Positions 1 to 6,239 of a stretch of 64,000 nt of DNA are shown here, piece after piece. Positions within the stretch are counted from its first letter, which is position 1. Each line of letters starts with the position of its first letter. Origin of the DNA: Shewanella nanhaiensis. Its GTDB lineage: Bacteria; Pseudomonadota; Gammaproteobacteria; Enterobacterales; Shewanellaceae. The stretch is from NCBI RefSeq assembly GCF_019457885.1, contig NZ_JAHZST010000015.1, positions 1-64,000 of the forward strand. The letters run 5' to 3'. The notes under the pieces were generated by a model. The model was given only the letters and a program-made list of their open reading frames with translations. It had not been told where the DNA came from and made no database searches. The position numbers were made by a program, and so were the translations under genes.

Positions 1-66
1 ATCTACTCATGTTTTTTATCCTCTATTACTTCGCTAAAAGTTAGAGTTCAATTAACATGAGTAGAT
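1..66. repeat. 13-bp perfect inverted repeat at window edge
   Basis: Positions 1-13 (ATCTACTCATGTT) are the exact reverse complement of 54-66, with 40 bases between. No gene is visible here. It may be a stem-loop or the end of a mobile element cut by the window edge; the function is not known. Confidence 0.5.
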
Positions 67-91
67 ATTCAGGCAAAGCCTAATTGATGAT

Positions 92-115
92 AACCACCTA
101 CTGAAGTAGGTGGTT
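92..115. repeat. 10-bp perfect hairpin without U-tract
   Basis: AACCACCTAC at 92-101 pairs perfectly with GTAGGTGGTT at 106-115 across a TGAA loop. Neither side has a T-run, so it is not a standard terminator. Its form resembles the subterminal hairpins of IS200/IS605 elements or REP sequences, but no transposase is present in the window at this point. Confidence 0.5.
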
Positions 116-127
116 TAGGGCTGAAAA

Positions 128-154
128 TAAAAAAGCCCATCAGAGATGGGCTTT
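128..154 (-). terminator. Intrinsic terminator of oadGAB
   Basis: On the minus strand a 9-bp stem (AAGCCCATC/GATGGGCTT) is followed by a T-run. It lies just downstream of the oadB stop codon, as expected for the operon terminator. Confidence 0.85.
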
Positions 155-176
155 CAAATAGCTTTTACGCTAACAA

Positions 177-1307
177 TTAACCTAGCACAGCAATCAGCAC
201 ACCAGCGGCGACAGCCGAACCAAGTACGCCCGCCACATTGGGTCCCATAGCGTGCATTAACAAGAAGTTATGTTGGTTAGACTCTAGCCCAACTTTATTA
301 ACCACCCTTGCGGCCATGGGCACAGCAGAGACACCTGCAGCACCTATTAGTGGGTTTATCTTACCTCCTGATAGCTTACACATCAGCTTAGCCATCAGTA
401 CACCAGTCGCAGTACCAATAGCAAATGCAACCGCGCCAAGAAGCAAGATCCCTAAGGTCTCAATCTGCAAAAACTTATCCGCCGACAACTTTGAGCCCAC
501 CGCTAAACCTAGGAAGATGGTAACGATATTGATCAACTCATTTTGAGCCGTATTCGATAATCTATCCACCACACCGGATTCACGCATCAGATTTCCAAGA
601 CAGAACATCCCCACTAGAGGCGTCGCTGCAGGCAGAAACAGAATAGTCAAGCCCAGTACCATAAGCGGAAAGATAATCTTCTCCTTCTTGCTCACTTCCC
701 TTAGCTGCTCCATCTTTATCTGACGCTCAGCCTCAGTAGTAAAGAGTTTCATAATTGGAGGCTGAATAAGAGGAACCAGCGCCATATAGGAGTACGCAGC
801 CACTGCAATAGCTCCAAGCAGATCTGGGGCAAGCTTGGAAGCAAGGAAGATAGCTGTAGGTCCATCTGCACCACCTATGATGGCGATAGCACCCGCATCT
901 TTCATACTAAAATCAAAACCCGGCACAAAATTTAGCGCCACTGCACCGATTAAGGTTGCAAAGATACCAAATTGAGCTGCCGCCCCTAAGAGTAACATTT
1001 TAGGGTTAGCTATCAGGGCTCCAAAGTCGGTCAAAGCACCAACCCCCATAAAGATCAACAGGGGAAATATGCCCGTTTCGATACCCACATGATAGGCAAA
1101 ATAGAGTAAGCCGCCCTCATCGGTAAAACCACCGTTTGGAATATTCGCTAAGATAGCACCAAAACCGATAGGCAAAAGTAACAGAGGCTCGAAACGCTTT
1201 ACTATTGCTAAGTAAAGCAGTAGTGCGCCAACCCCCATCATAAATAACTGACCACCAGTAAAATTAGCAATACCGGACTCAGACCAAAATGCAATTAACC
1301 CGTCCAT
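177..1307 (-). CDS. oadB: Oxaloacetate decarboxylase sodium pump, beta subunit
   Basis: This is the membrane subunit of the sodium-translocating oxaloacetate decarboxylase. In this family it decarboxylates the carboxybiotin carried by the alpha subunit and couples that step to Na+ export across the inner membrane. The 376-residue protein is very hydrophobic, with many membrane segments, and carries the family's glycine-rich stretch IIGGADGPTAIFLASKLAP near residue 145. It is the last gene of an oadGAB operon: its start lies 8 bases after the oadA stop and a terminator follows directly. Length is a little shorter than the 430-residue forms but usual for the OadB/GcdB family. Assignment is firm. 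Confidence 0.95.
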   Translation of the reverse strand: MDGLIAFWSESGIANFTGGQLFMMGVGALLLYLAIVKRFEPLLLLPIGFGAILANIPNGGFTDEGGLLYFAYHVGIETGIFPLLIFMGVGALTDFGALIANPKMLLLGAAAQFGIFATLIGAVALNFVPGFDFSMKDAGAIAIIGGADGPTAIFLASKLAPDLLGAIAVAAYSYMALVPLIQPPIMKLFTTEAERQIKMEQLREVSKKEKIIFPLMVLGLTILFLPAATPLVGMFCLGNLMRESGVVDRLSNTAQNELINIVTIFLGLAVGSKLSADKFLQIETLGILLLGAVAFAIGTATGVLMAKLMCKLSGGKINPLIGAAGVSAVPMAARVVNKVGLESNQHNFLLMHAMGPNVAGVLGSAVAAGVLIAVLG

Positions 1308-1315
1308 CTAAACTC

Positions 1316-3121
1316 CTATGCTAGACCTAGCAGTTGATGGCCTACGGCGACAGAGTCACCCTCTTTAACCCAAATTTTACTGATCACACCGTCAATCTCA
1401 GCACGCACTTCGGTCTCCATCTTCATCGCTTCTAAGATGATAACCACATCGCCTTGGCGAACGGTATCACCCGGGGAAACATTCACTTTAAAGATATTGC
1501 CTGAAAGTGGCGCGTTCATCTCAAGCTTGATTTCACCACTTTGTTCTGGTGCTGTCGCTGCAGGCGTAAAGGGGACCACATTCTCAGCCGAGCTGATTTG
1601 ACTAATTTCGCCCCCCTGCGACACCTCAACAACAAAGCTTTGCCCTTGAACATTCACCGTATAAGTTTCAGGTTCTCGCTCCTGTTTGGCTACTTGCTGA
1701 GTGCCTGCGACTTGTGCGGCCAACTTAGCAGCCAGCTCAGGTTTAGGCTCAAAGGCATCTGGATTATTTCTGTTTTTAATGAACTTCAAACCAATTTGTG
1801 GAAACAGAGCGTAGGTCAACACATCATCGATAAGCTCGCTCGCCAACGCCAAACTCTCTTCGGCTGCTTTTGACTTAAGCTCATCTGTTAACCTTTCCAG
1901 TTCAGGTGATAGCAGATCGGCAGGGCGACAAGTGATCGCTTCAGCGCCATTAAGTACCTTAGCTTGCAGTGCTTCATCAACAGGTGCTGGTGTCGCGCCA
2001 TACTCACCTTTGAGTACCCCTTCGGTCTCTTTAGTCATCGACTTGTAACGCTCACCAGTCAATACATTGATGACAGCTTGCGTTCCAACTATCTGAGATG
2101 TTGGCGTCACTAAGGGAAGGAAACCAAGATCTTCACGTACTCTAGGGATCTCCTCTAACACTTTATCTAGCTTGTCAGCAGCGCCCTGCTCTTTTAACTG
2201 GCTCTCCATATTGGTCAGCATACCGCCTGGCACCTGAGCACGAAGAATGCGGGAATCAATGCCCTTGAGCTCCCCCTCAAATTGAGCGTACTTCTTGCGC
2301 ACATCTCTAAAGTAGGCAGAGATCTCTTCGAGCAGAGCCATATCATAACCGGTTGCTCTATCAGTCCCTTCAACCATAGCAACGAGTGTCTCTGTTGCGC
2401 TGTGACCATAGGTTTGGCTCATGGAGGAGATGGCGGTATCTAGCACATCAATTCCGGCCTCTATCGCCTTCTGGTAGGTTGCAGTACTCAACCCTGTGGT
2501 GGCATGACAATGCATAGAGACCACAAGGTCAGTTTGAGATTTGATCTGACTGATCATGTCAAAAGCATCAAAAGGCTTAAGAAGACCCGCCATATCCTTA
2601 ATACATAAAGAGTTACAGCCCATATCTTCAAGGCGCTTGGCCATATCGACCCAGGTATCCAGATTATGTACAGGGCTTGTTGTGTAGGAGATGGTTCCCT
2701 GAGCATGACCGCCCACTTCAACCACAGACTTAACAGCAGTCTCAAGGTTGCGAACATCATTCATCGCATCGAAAACACGAAATACATCAACACCATTAGT
2801 ATGAGCACGCTCAACAAACTTATGAACAAGATCATCAGCATAGTGACGGTAGCCTAACAGGTTCTGTCCACGTAAAAGCATCTGCTGAGGAGTATTAGGC
2901 ATCACCTTTTTCAACTCACGGATCCGCTCCCATGGATCTTCGCCTAAGTAACGAATACAGGAATCGAATGTGGCTCCTCCCCATGACTCCAAAGACCAGA
3001 AACCAACTTTATCCAGTAGTGGTGCGATAGGCAGCATATCTTCAGTGCGAAGACGCGTGGCCAGTATTGATTGGTGTGCATCTCTTAGGACGACATCGGT
3101 TAACGCAAGTGGCTTACTCAT
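1316..3121 (-). CDS. oadA: Oxaloacetate decarboxylase, alpha (biotin) subunit
   Basis: This soluble subunit transfers the carboxyl group from oxaloacetate to biotin, giving pyruvate. The N-terminal carboxyltransferase domain begins with the typical VVLRDAHQSILATR and carries the metal-site HCHATTG motif near residue 205. A linker with Ala and Pro runs to a C-terminal biotinyl domain whose EAMKMETE motif places the biotinylated lysine at residue 567. At 601 residues it matches full-length OadA. It sits between oadG and oadB in the same direction with gaps of 20 and 8 bases, so the three are surely co-transcribed. Pyruvate carboxylase subunit B shares these domains, but the flanking oadG and oadB settle the identity. 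Confidence 0.96.
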   Translation of the reverse strand: MSKPLALTDVVLRDAHQSILATRLRTEDMLPIAPLLDKVGFWSLESWGGATFDSCIRYLGEDPWERIRELKKVMPNTPQQMLLRGQNLLGYRHYADDLVHKFVERAHTNGVDVFRVFDAMNDVRNLETAVKSVVEVGGHAQGTISYTTSPVHNLDTWVDMAKRLEDMGCNSLCIKDMAGLLKPFDAFDMISQIKSQTDLVVSMHCHATTGLSTATYQKAIEAGIDVLDTAISSMSQTYGHSATETLVAMVEGTDRATGYDMALLEEISAYFRDVRKKYAQFEGELKGIDSRILRAQVPGGMLTNMESQLKEQGAADKLDKVLEEIPRVREDLGFLPLVTPTSQIVGTQAVINVLTGERYKSMTKETEGVLKGEYGATPAPVDEALQAKVLNGAEAITCRPADLLSPELERLTDELKSKAAEESLALASELIDDVLTYALFPQIGLKFIKNRNNPDAFEPKPELAAKLAAQVAGTQQVAKQEREPETYTVNVQGQSFVVEVSQGGEISQISSAENVVPFTPAATAPEQSGEIKLEMNAPLSGNIFKVNVSPGDTVRQGDVVIILEAMKMETEVRAEIDGVISKIWVKEGDSVAVGHQLLGLA

Positions 3122-3141
3122 AGAAAATCCCTACTGCTTTA

Positions 3142-3387
3142 TTATGCTTTAGCGCGATATTGCTCAATGGCGGCGGTGATAACAGCAACCATTTTGGGAT
3201 CAACTCCCTGATTTTGTGTCGCTGATCCGTTTTCAACTGGTGCTTTAGGCGTAATAGGCAGAGGAGCAAATCTCCACGCCACCAACTTAACGCCTAAAAT
3301 AAGTACCGTTAAAAAAACAAACACTAACCCCATACCCAATAGCATGATGCCAAACGATTCAACAATTTGTTCTGATATCGAGTTCAT
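3142..3387 (-). CDS. oadG: Oxaloacetate decarboxylase, gamma subunit
   Basis: This small membrane protein helps assemble the decarboxylase and binds the alpha subunit. I chose the ATG at 3387, giving 81 residues, because AGAGG lies 7 bases upstream of it; a longer reading frame reaches 3438 but has no ribosome site. The protein starts MNSISEQIVESFGIMLLGMG, has one transmembrane segment at about residues 12-34 and a Pro-rich polar tail, as in other OadG proteins. It is the first gene of oadGAB. The sequence is poorly conserved in the family, so context carries much of the call. Confidence 0.9.
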   Translation of the reverse strand: MNSISEQIVESFGIMLLGMGLVFVFLTVLILGVKLVAWRFAPLPITPKAPVENGSATQNQGVDPKMVAVITAAIEQYRAKA

Positions 3388-3936
3388 ACCATCCTCTTTA
3401 TTAGCCCAGAGCATAGGAGAGATAGAAAGCATCCCCACAGACTCCAGTACTCTATCAACTAGGGCTCACAGCCTAGAAAATAACTTTTTATTCATTTTTG
3501 ATAATATAACCAGTCATCCTGACAGTCTTGTTTGTTAGCATCAGAGCCGAACATAAGCTCTCTCTGACTGAAAACAATAACTAATCTATAACAAAATAGC
3601 GAATGCGTTGTAAATTGGTCATACCAAAATAGTCAAAAGTATCGCTAGATGAATAAGGAATTAATAAAATATAGCCCAATAAATTAAGAAAACACCAATC
3701 CCCTAACGCAATATGATAATTCCTATGCAGAAAGTCGTAGCTAAAGATATGTGAAAATCAAAAATGGAAGCTATGATAATAGTGAAGTGAAATTTTATGC
3801 AGTTTATAGAGAGGACGTTCAACCTTTTATTCGATCTAAGCAAAAGAAACGCCCAGATAAAATAGAATCAAGTCCACTCAGAGGCCAGATCCAACTCAGT
3901 ACCTTGTACCGAGCTTGAATATAAGTGTTCCAGACA
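3388..3936. other. Intergenic region upstream of oadG
   Basis: This AT-rich stretch of about 550 bases must hold the minus-strand oad promoter, but I could not pick one convincing -35/-10 pair. Apart from the short reading frame at 3751-3918 I see nothing in it. Confidence 0.4.
3751..3918 (+). CDS. Possible 55-residue small protein or gene remnant
   Basis: A GTG-initiated frame of 55 codons runs from 3751 to a TGA at 3918. The product is basic (KQKKRPDK near the middle), has no signal peptide and matches no family I recognise. An in-frame stop lies three codons upstream of the GTG, and no clear ribosome site precedes it. It may be the surviving tail of a lost gene rather than a working one. 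Confidence 0.22.
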   Translation: MKIKNGSYDNSEVKFYAVYREDVQPFIRSKQKKRPDKIESSPLRGQIQLSTLYRA

Positions 3937-3967
3937 CAAAAAAGCCCACTGATTTCTCAATGGGCTT
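3937..3967 (-). terminator. Terminator of the tRNA array (distal)
   Basis: On the minus strand AGCCCATTG and its partner arm form a stem followed by a T-run, 7 bases beyond the last tRNA-Ser. It is a diverged copy of the terminator at 4634-4662. Confidence 0.8.
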
Positions 3968-3973
3968 GATTGA

Positions 3974-4065
3974 TGGCGGAGAGGGAGGGATTCGAACCCT
4001 CGATGGGATTTAAAGCCCATACTCCCTTAGCAGGGGAGCGCCTTCGGCCACTCGGCCACCTCTCC
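3974..4065 (-). tRNA. tRNA-Ser(GCT), copy 1
   Basis: A 92-nt gene with encoded CCA, a long variable arm typical of class II tRNAs and the anticodon loop CTGCTAA, giving anticodon GCU for AGC/AGU. It is the last gene of the array and appears identical to the copies at 4671 and 5255. Confidence 0.96.
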
Positions 4066-4089
4066 TAATCTTATTCATAAAATGAATAA

Positions 4090-4166
4090 TGGTGCGCGTG
4101 GGAGGATTCGAACCTCCGACCGCCTGGTTCGTAGCCAGGTACTCTATCCAGCTGAGCTACACGCGC
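4090..4166 (-). tRNA. tRNA-Arg(ACG), copy 1, acceptor type A
   Basis: A 77-nt gene with encoded CCA. The anticodon is ACG, whose first base is normally deaminated to inosine to read CGU/CGC/CGA. The acceptor arm starts GCGCGTG (type A in this annotation). Confidence 0.96.
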
Positions 4167-4234
4167 AAATCTATCTTCTGCTTACCGATAAAGATAAACC
4201 TATTTCGAGTTAACGATAAACACGAAACAAAATA

Positions 4235-4311
4235 TGGTGCGGATGGGAGGATTCGAACCTCCGACCGCCTGGTTCGTAGCCAGGTACTCTATCCAGCTGA
4301 GCTACATCCGC
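4235..4311 (-). tRNA. tRNA-Arg(ACG), copy 2, acceptor type B
   Basis: Same 77-nt body and ACG anticodon as copy 1, but the acceptor arm reads GCGGATG with matching changes on the 3' strand (type B). Confidence 0.96.
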
Positions 4312-4338
4312 ACAAGTCTACAACCTTTTTAGTAAGTA

Positions 4339-4415
4339 TGGTGCGCGTGGGAGGATTCGAACCTCCGACCGCCTGGTTCGTAGCCAGGTACTCTATCCAG
4401 CTGAGCTACACGCGC
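4339..4415 (-). tRNA. tRNA-Arg(ACG), copy 3, acceptor type A
   Basis: A 77-nt gene with ACG anticodon, encoded CCA and the GCGCGTG acceptor arm. It is 27 bases from copy 2. Confidence 0.96.
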
Positions 4416-4488
4416 AAATCTCTTACTTGACTGAAGCTAACACTAGAAACGATCCAGTGTATAACTCTTGTCATCTCTATTTTTAGTA

Positions 4489-4565
4489 TGGTGCGGATGG
4501 GAGGATTCGAACCTCCGACCGCCTGGTTCGTAGCCAGGTACTCTATCCAGCTGAGCTACATCCGC
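4489..4565 (-). tRNA. tRNA-Arg(ACG), copy 4, acceptor type B
   Basis: A 77-nt gene with ACG anticodon, encoded CCA and the GCGGATG acceptor arm. It is the first tRNA after the internal terminator at 4634-4662 in the direction of transcription. Confidence 0.96.
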
Positions 4566-4633
4566 ATCGAAAACTAAAAATATCTCGCCCAAATCACATT
4601 ATAAAACGATTTAGCTTTATAACCTAGGGCGAC

Positions 4634-4662
4634 AAAAAAACCCGCTGATGATATCAACGGGC
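4634..4662 (-). terminator. Internal terminator in the tRNA array
   Basis: On the minus strand a 9-bp stem with one G-T pair (CCCGTTGAT/ATCAGCGGG) is followed by seven T. It lies between tRNA-Ser copy 2 and tRNA-Arg copy 4, so copies 1-4 depend on read-through or on a promoter of their own. Confidence 0.75.
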
Positions 4663-4670
4663 TTGATTGA

Positions 4671-4762
4671 TGGCGGAGAGGGAGGGATTCGAACCCTCGA
4701 TGGGATTTAAAGCCCATACTCCCTTAGCAGGGGAGCGCCTTCGGCCACTCGGCCACCTCTCC
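4671..4762 (-). tRNA. tRNA-Ser(GCT), copy 2
   Basis: A 92-nt class II tRNA with GCT anticodon and encoded CCA. Its flanks resemble those of copy 1 on both sides, which marks a segmental duplication. Confidence 0.96.
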
Positions 4763-4790
4763 TAATCTCGTCTTATTCAATAAAGAATAA

Positions 4791-4867
4791 TGGTGCGCGT
4801 GGGAGGATTCGAACCTCCGACCGCCTGGTTCGTAGCCAGGTACTCTATCCAGCTGAGCTACACGCGC
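4791..4867 (-). tRNA. tRNA-Arg(ACG), copy 5, acceptor type A
   Basis: A 77-nt gene with ACG anticodon, encoded CCA and the GCGCGTG acceptor arm. Confidence 0.96.
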
Positions 4868-4935
4868 AATTTACTTTTACTTATCAGTAAAGATAAGTAA
4901 GCTCCGAGTTAACACTCAACTCGAAACAAAAATCA

Positions 4936-5012
4936 TGGTGCGGATGGGAGGATTCGAACCTCCGACCGCCTGGTTCGTAGCCAGGTACTCTATCCAGCTG
5001 AGCTACATCCGC
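4936..5012 (-). tRNA. tRNA-Arg(ACG), copy 6, acceptor type B
   Basis: A 77-nt gene with ACG anticodon, encoded CCA and the GCGGATG acceptor arm. The spacer to copy 5 resembles the spacer between copies 1 and 2. Confidence 0.96.
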
Positions 5013-5046
5013 ACATATAAAACATCACATGAACATTAATATTGAA

Positions 5047-5123
5047 TGGTGCGGATGGGAGGATTCGAACCTCCGACCGCCTGGTTCGTAGCCAGGTACT
5101 CTATCCAGCTGAGCTACATCCGC
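5047..5123 (-). tRNA. tRNA-Arg(ACG), copy 7, acceptor type B
   Basis: A 77-nt gene with ACG anticodon, encoded CCA and the GCGGATG acceptor arm. Confidence 0.96.
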
Positions 5124-5156
5124 AACGCGTTTCAATATATCCGTTCTCTTACAAAA

Positions 5157-5233
5157 TGGTGCGGATGGGAGGATTCGAACCTCCGACCGCCTGGTTCGTA
5201 GCCAGGTACTCTATCCAGCTGAGCTACATCCGC
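5157..5233 (-). tRNA. tRNA-Arg(ACG), copy 8, acceptor type B
   Basis: A 77-nt gene with ACG anticodon, encoded CCA and the GCGGATG acceptor arm. It follows tRNA-Ser copy 3 by 21 bases. Confidence 0.96.
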
Positions 5234-5252
5234 ATCGTATTTGTAAGTAAGA

Positions 5253-5346
<94 letters not shown>

Positions 5347-5360
5347 GTTTCTTGGCGCAC

Positions 5361-5388
5361 ATATTACTGTTTGAAGAAAATAAGTCAA
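5361..5388 (-). promoter_or_regulatory. sigma70 promoter of the tRNA array
   Basis: On the minus strand TTGACT (5383-5388) and TAATAT (5361-5366) are separated by 16 bp. A GC-rich GTGCGCC follows the -10, the kind of discriminator seen at stringently controlled stable-RNA promoters. The first tRNA starts 14 bases beyond the -10. Confidence 0.8.
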
Positions 5389-5522
5389 ACCATTTCTTAT
5401 AAAGGATTTCTGTTTGGAGTGTTTTTAGTCAGATCAAACAAATAATGCACGTCTTCAATATATAAGGGCTAATCTTTATCCATAATAGATGGAGGATAAA
5501 GCCAAATTCTCTTATAGCAAAA

Positions 5523-5550
5523 AACAAAAAAGCCAGTTAATAACTGGCTT
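5523..5550 (-). terminator. Terminator of csrA
   Basis: The palindrome AGCCAGTTA/TAACTGGCT at 5531-5549 is followed on the minus strand by a T-rich run, about 35 bases past the csrA stop. Confidence 0.85.
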
Positions 5551-5583
5551 CTCTATAAATTCATGTTTAAAGGCTGCAATAAA

Positions 5584-5781
5584 CTAAAAATTGCCACCTT
5601 CTGAAGAGTTCCCAGCTTTCTCAGACTGAATACGTTGATAAATCTCTTCACGATGTACCGAAACTTCTTTAGGTGCATTAACACCTATACGCACTTGATT
5701 ACCCTTGACGCCTAATACGGTGACAGTTACTTCATCACCAATCATCAGTGTTTCACCAACACGACGAGTCAATATCAGCAT
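5584..5781 (-). CDS. csrA: Carbon storage regulator CsrA
   Basis: CsrA is a small RNA-binding dimer that binds GGA motifs in mRNA leaders and controls translation and stability of mRNAs for carbon storage, motility and biofilm. The 65-residue protein begins [18 protein letters not shown] and carries the conserved [18 protein letters not shown] region whose Arg and Val residues contact RNA. A good ribosome site (AAAGGAG) precedes the ATG. It has its own terminator and lies upstream of the Ser/Arg tRNAs, as in E. coli. The BarA kinase, which acts on CsrA through UvrY and small RNAs in this group, is encoded at 27700. Confidence 0.98.
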
Positions 5782-6191
5782 TAGTTTACTCCTTTAGTTC
5801 TAAACTCTGCTTTATACGGCACTAATCCGTTATATGCTTATTATAAGGTTAGCTTAGTACAAATTAATAGTACTCAAGCTCAAAACCACCATTTAAATAC
5901 AGCTTATTTAACTATAAACCGCAATATGAGCTTACTACACTAGCCTTACACTCAAAATGAGTTGGAATCAGTAGATGATACTACAATCTACAACAGCCTT
6001 AACCTAGCACTAAAAATGAAAATCCCCAAGGACAAAGCATTAACCGCGGCAGATTAAGACAAAAAACAGACAAACCACAACAATAAAACTCCAAAATGAA
6101 ACGCAAAAAACACATGAGTAACCAGATATGATACGACTATCAGTGTATCTGTCCGAACTATCTACAATTAAGCGTTTGTGATTTGAAGCAC
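5782..6191. other. csrA upstream region, gene-free
   Basis: About 410 AT-rich bases with no supportable gene. It must hold the csrA promoter(s), but I could not choose one. In several relatives an aspartokinase gene (lysC) lies here between alaS and csrA; no trace of it is visible. Confidence 0.5.
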
Positions 6192-6221
6192 AAAAAAAGC
6201 GCTTTAGTTAAAGCGCTTTTT
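6192..6221 (-). terminator. Terminator of alaS
   Basis: The stem AAAGCGCTTTA / TAAAGCGCTTT is followed on the minus strand by seven T, about 20 bases past the alaS stop. Confidence 0.88.
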
Positions 6222-6239
6222 AGAGACAGTGCATTTAGC

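Noticed and set aside
4089..4430. Reading frame with repeated GGFEPPTAWFVARYS text across the tRNA array
   Set aside because: It is the plus-strand reading of tRNA-Arg genes transcribed from the minus strand. The same applies to frames at 5042-5311 and 5254-5445.
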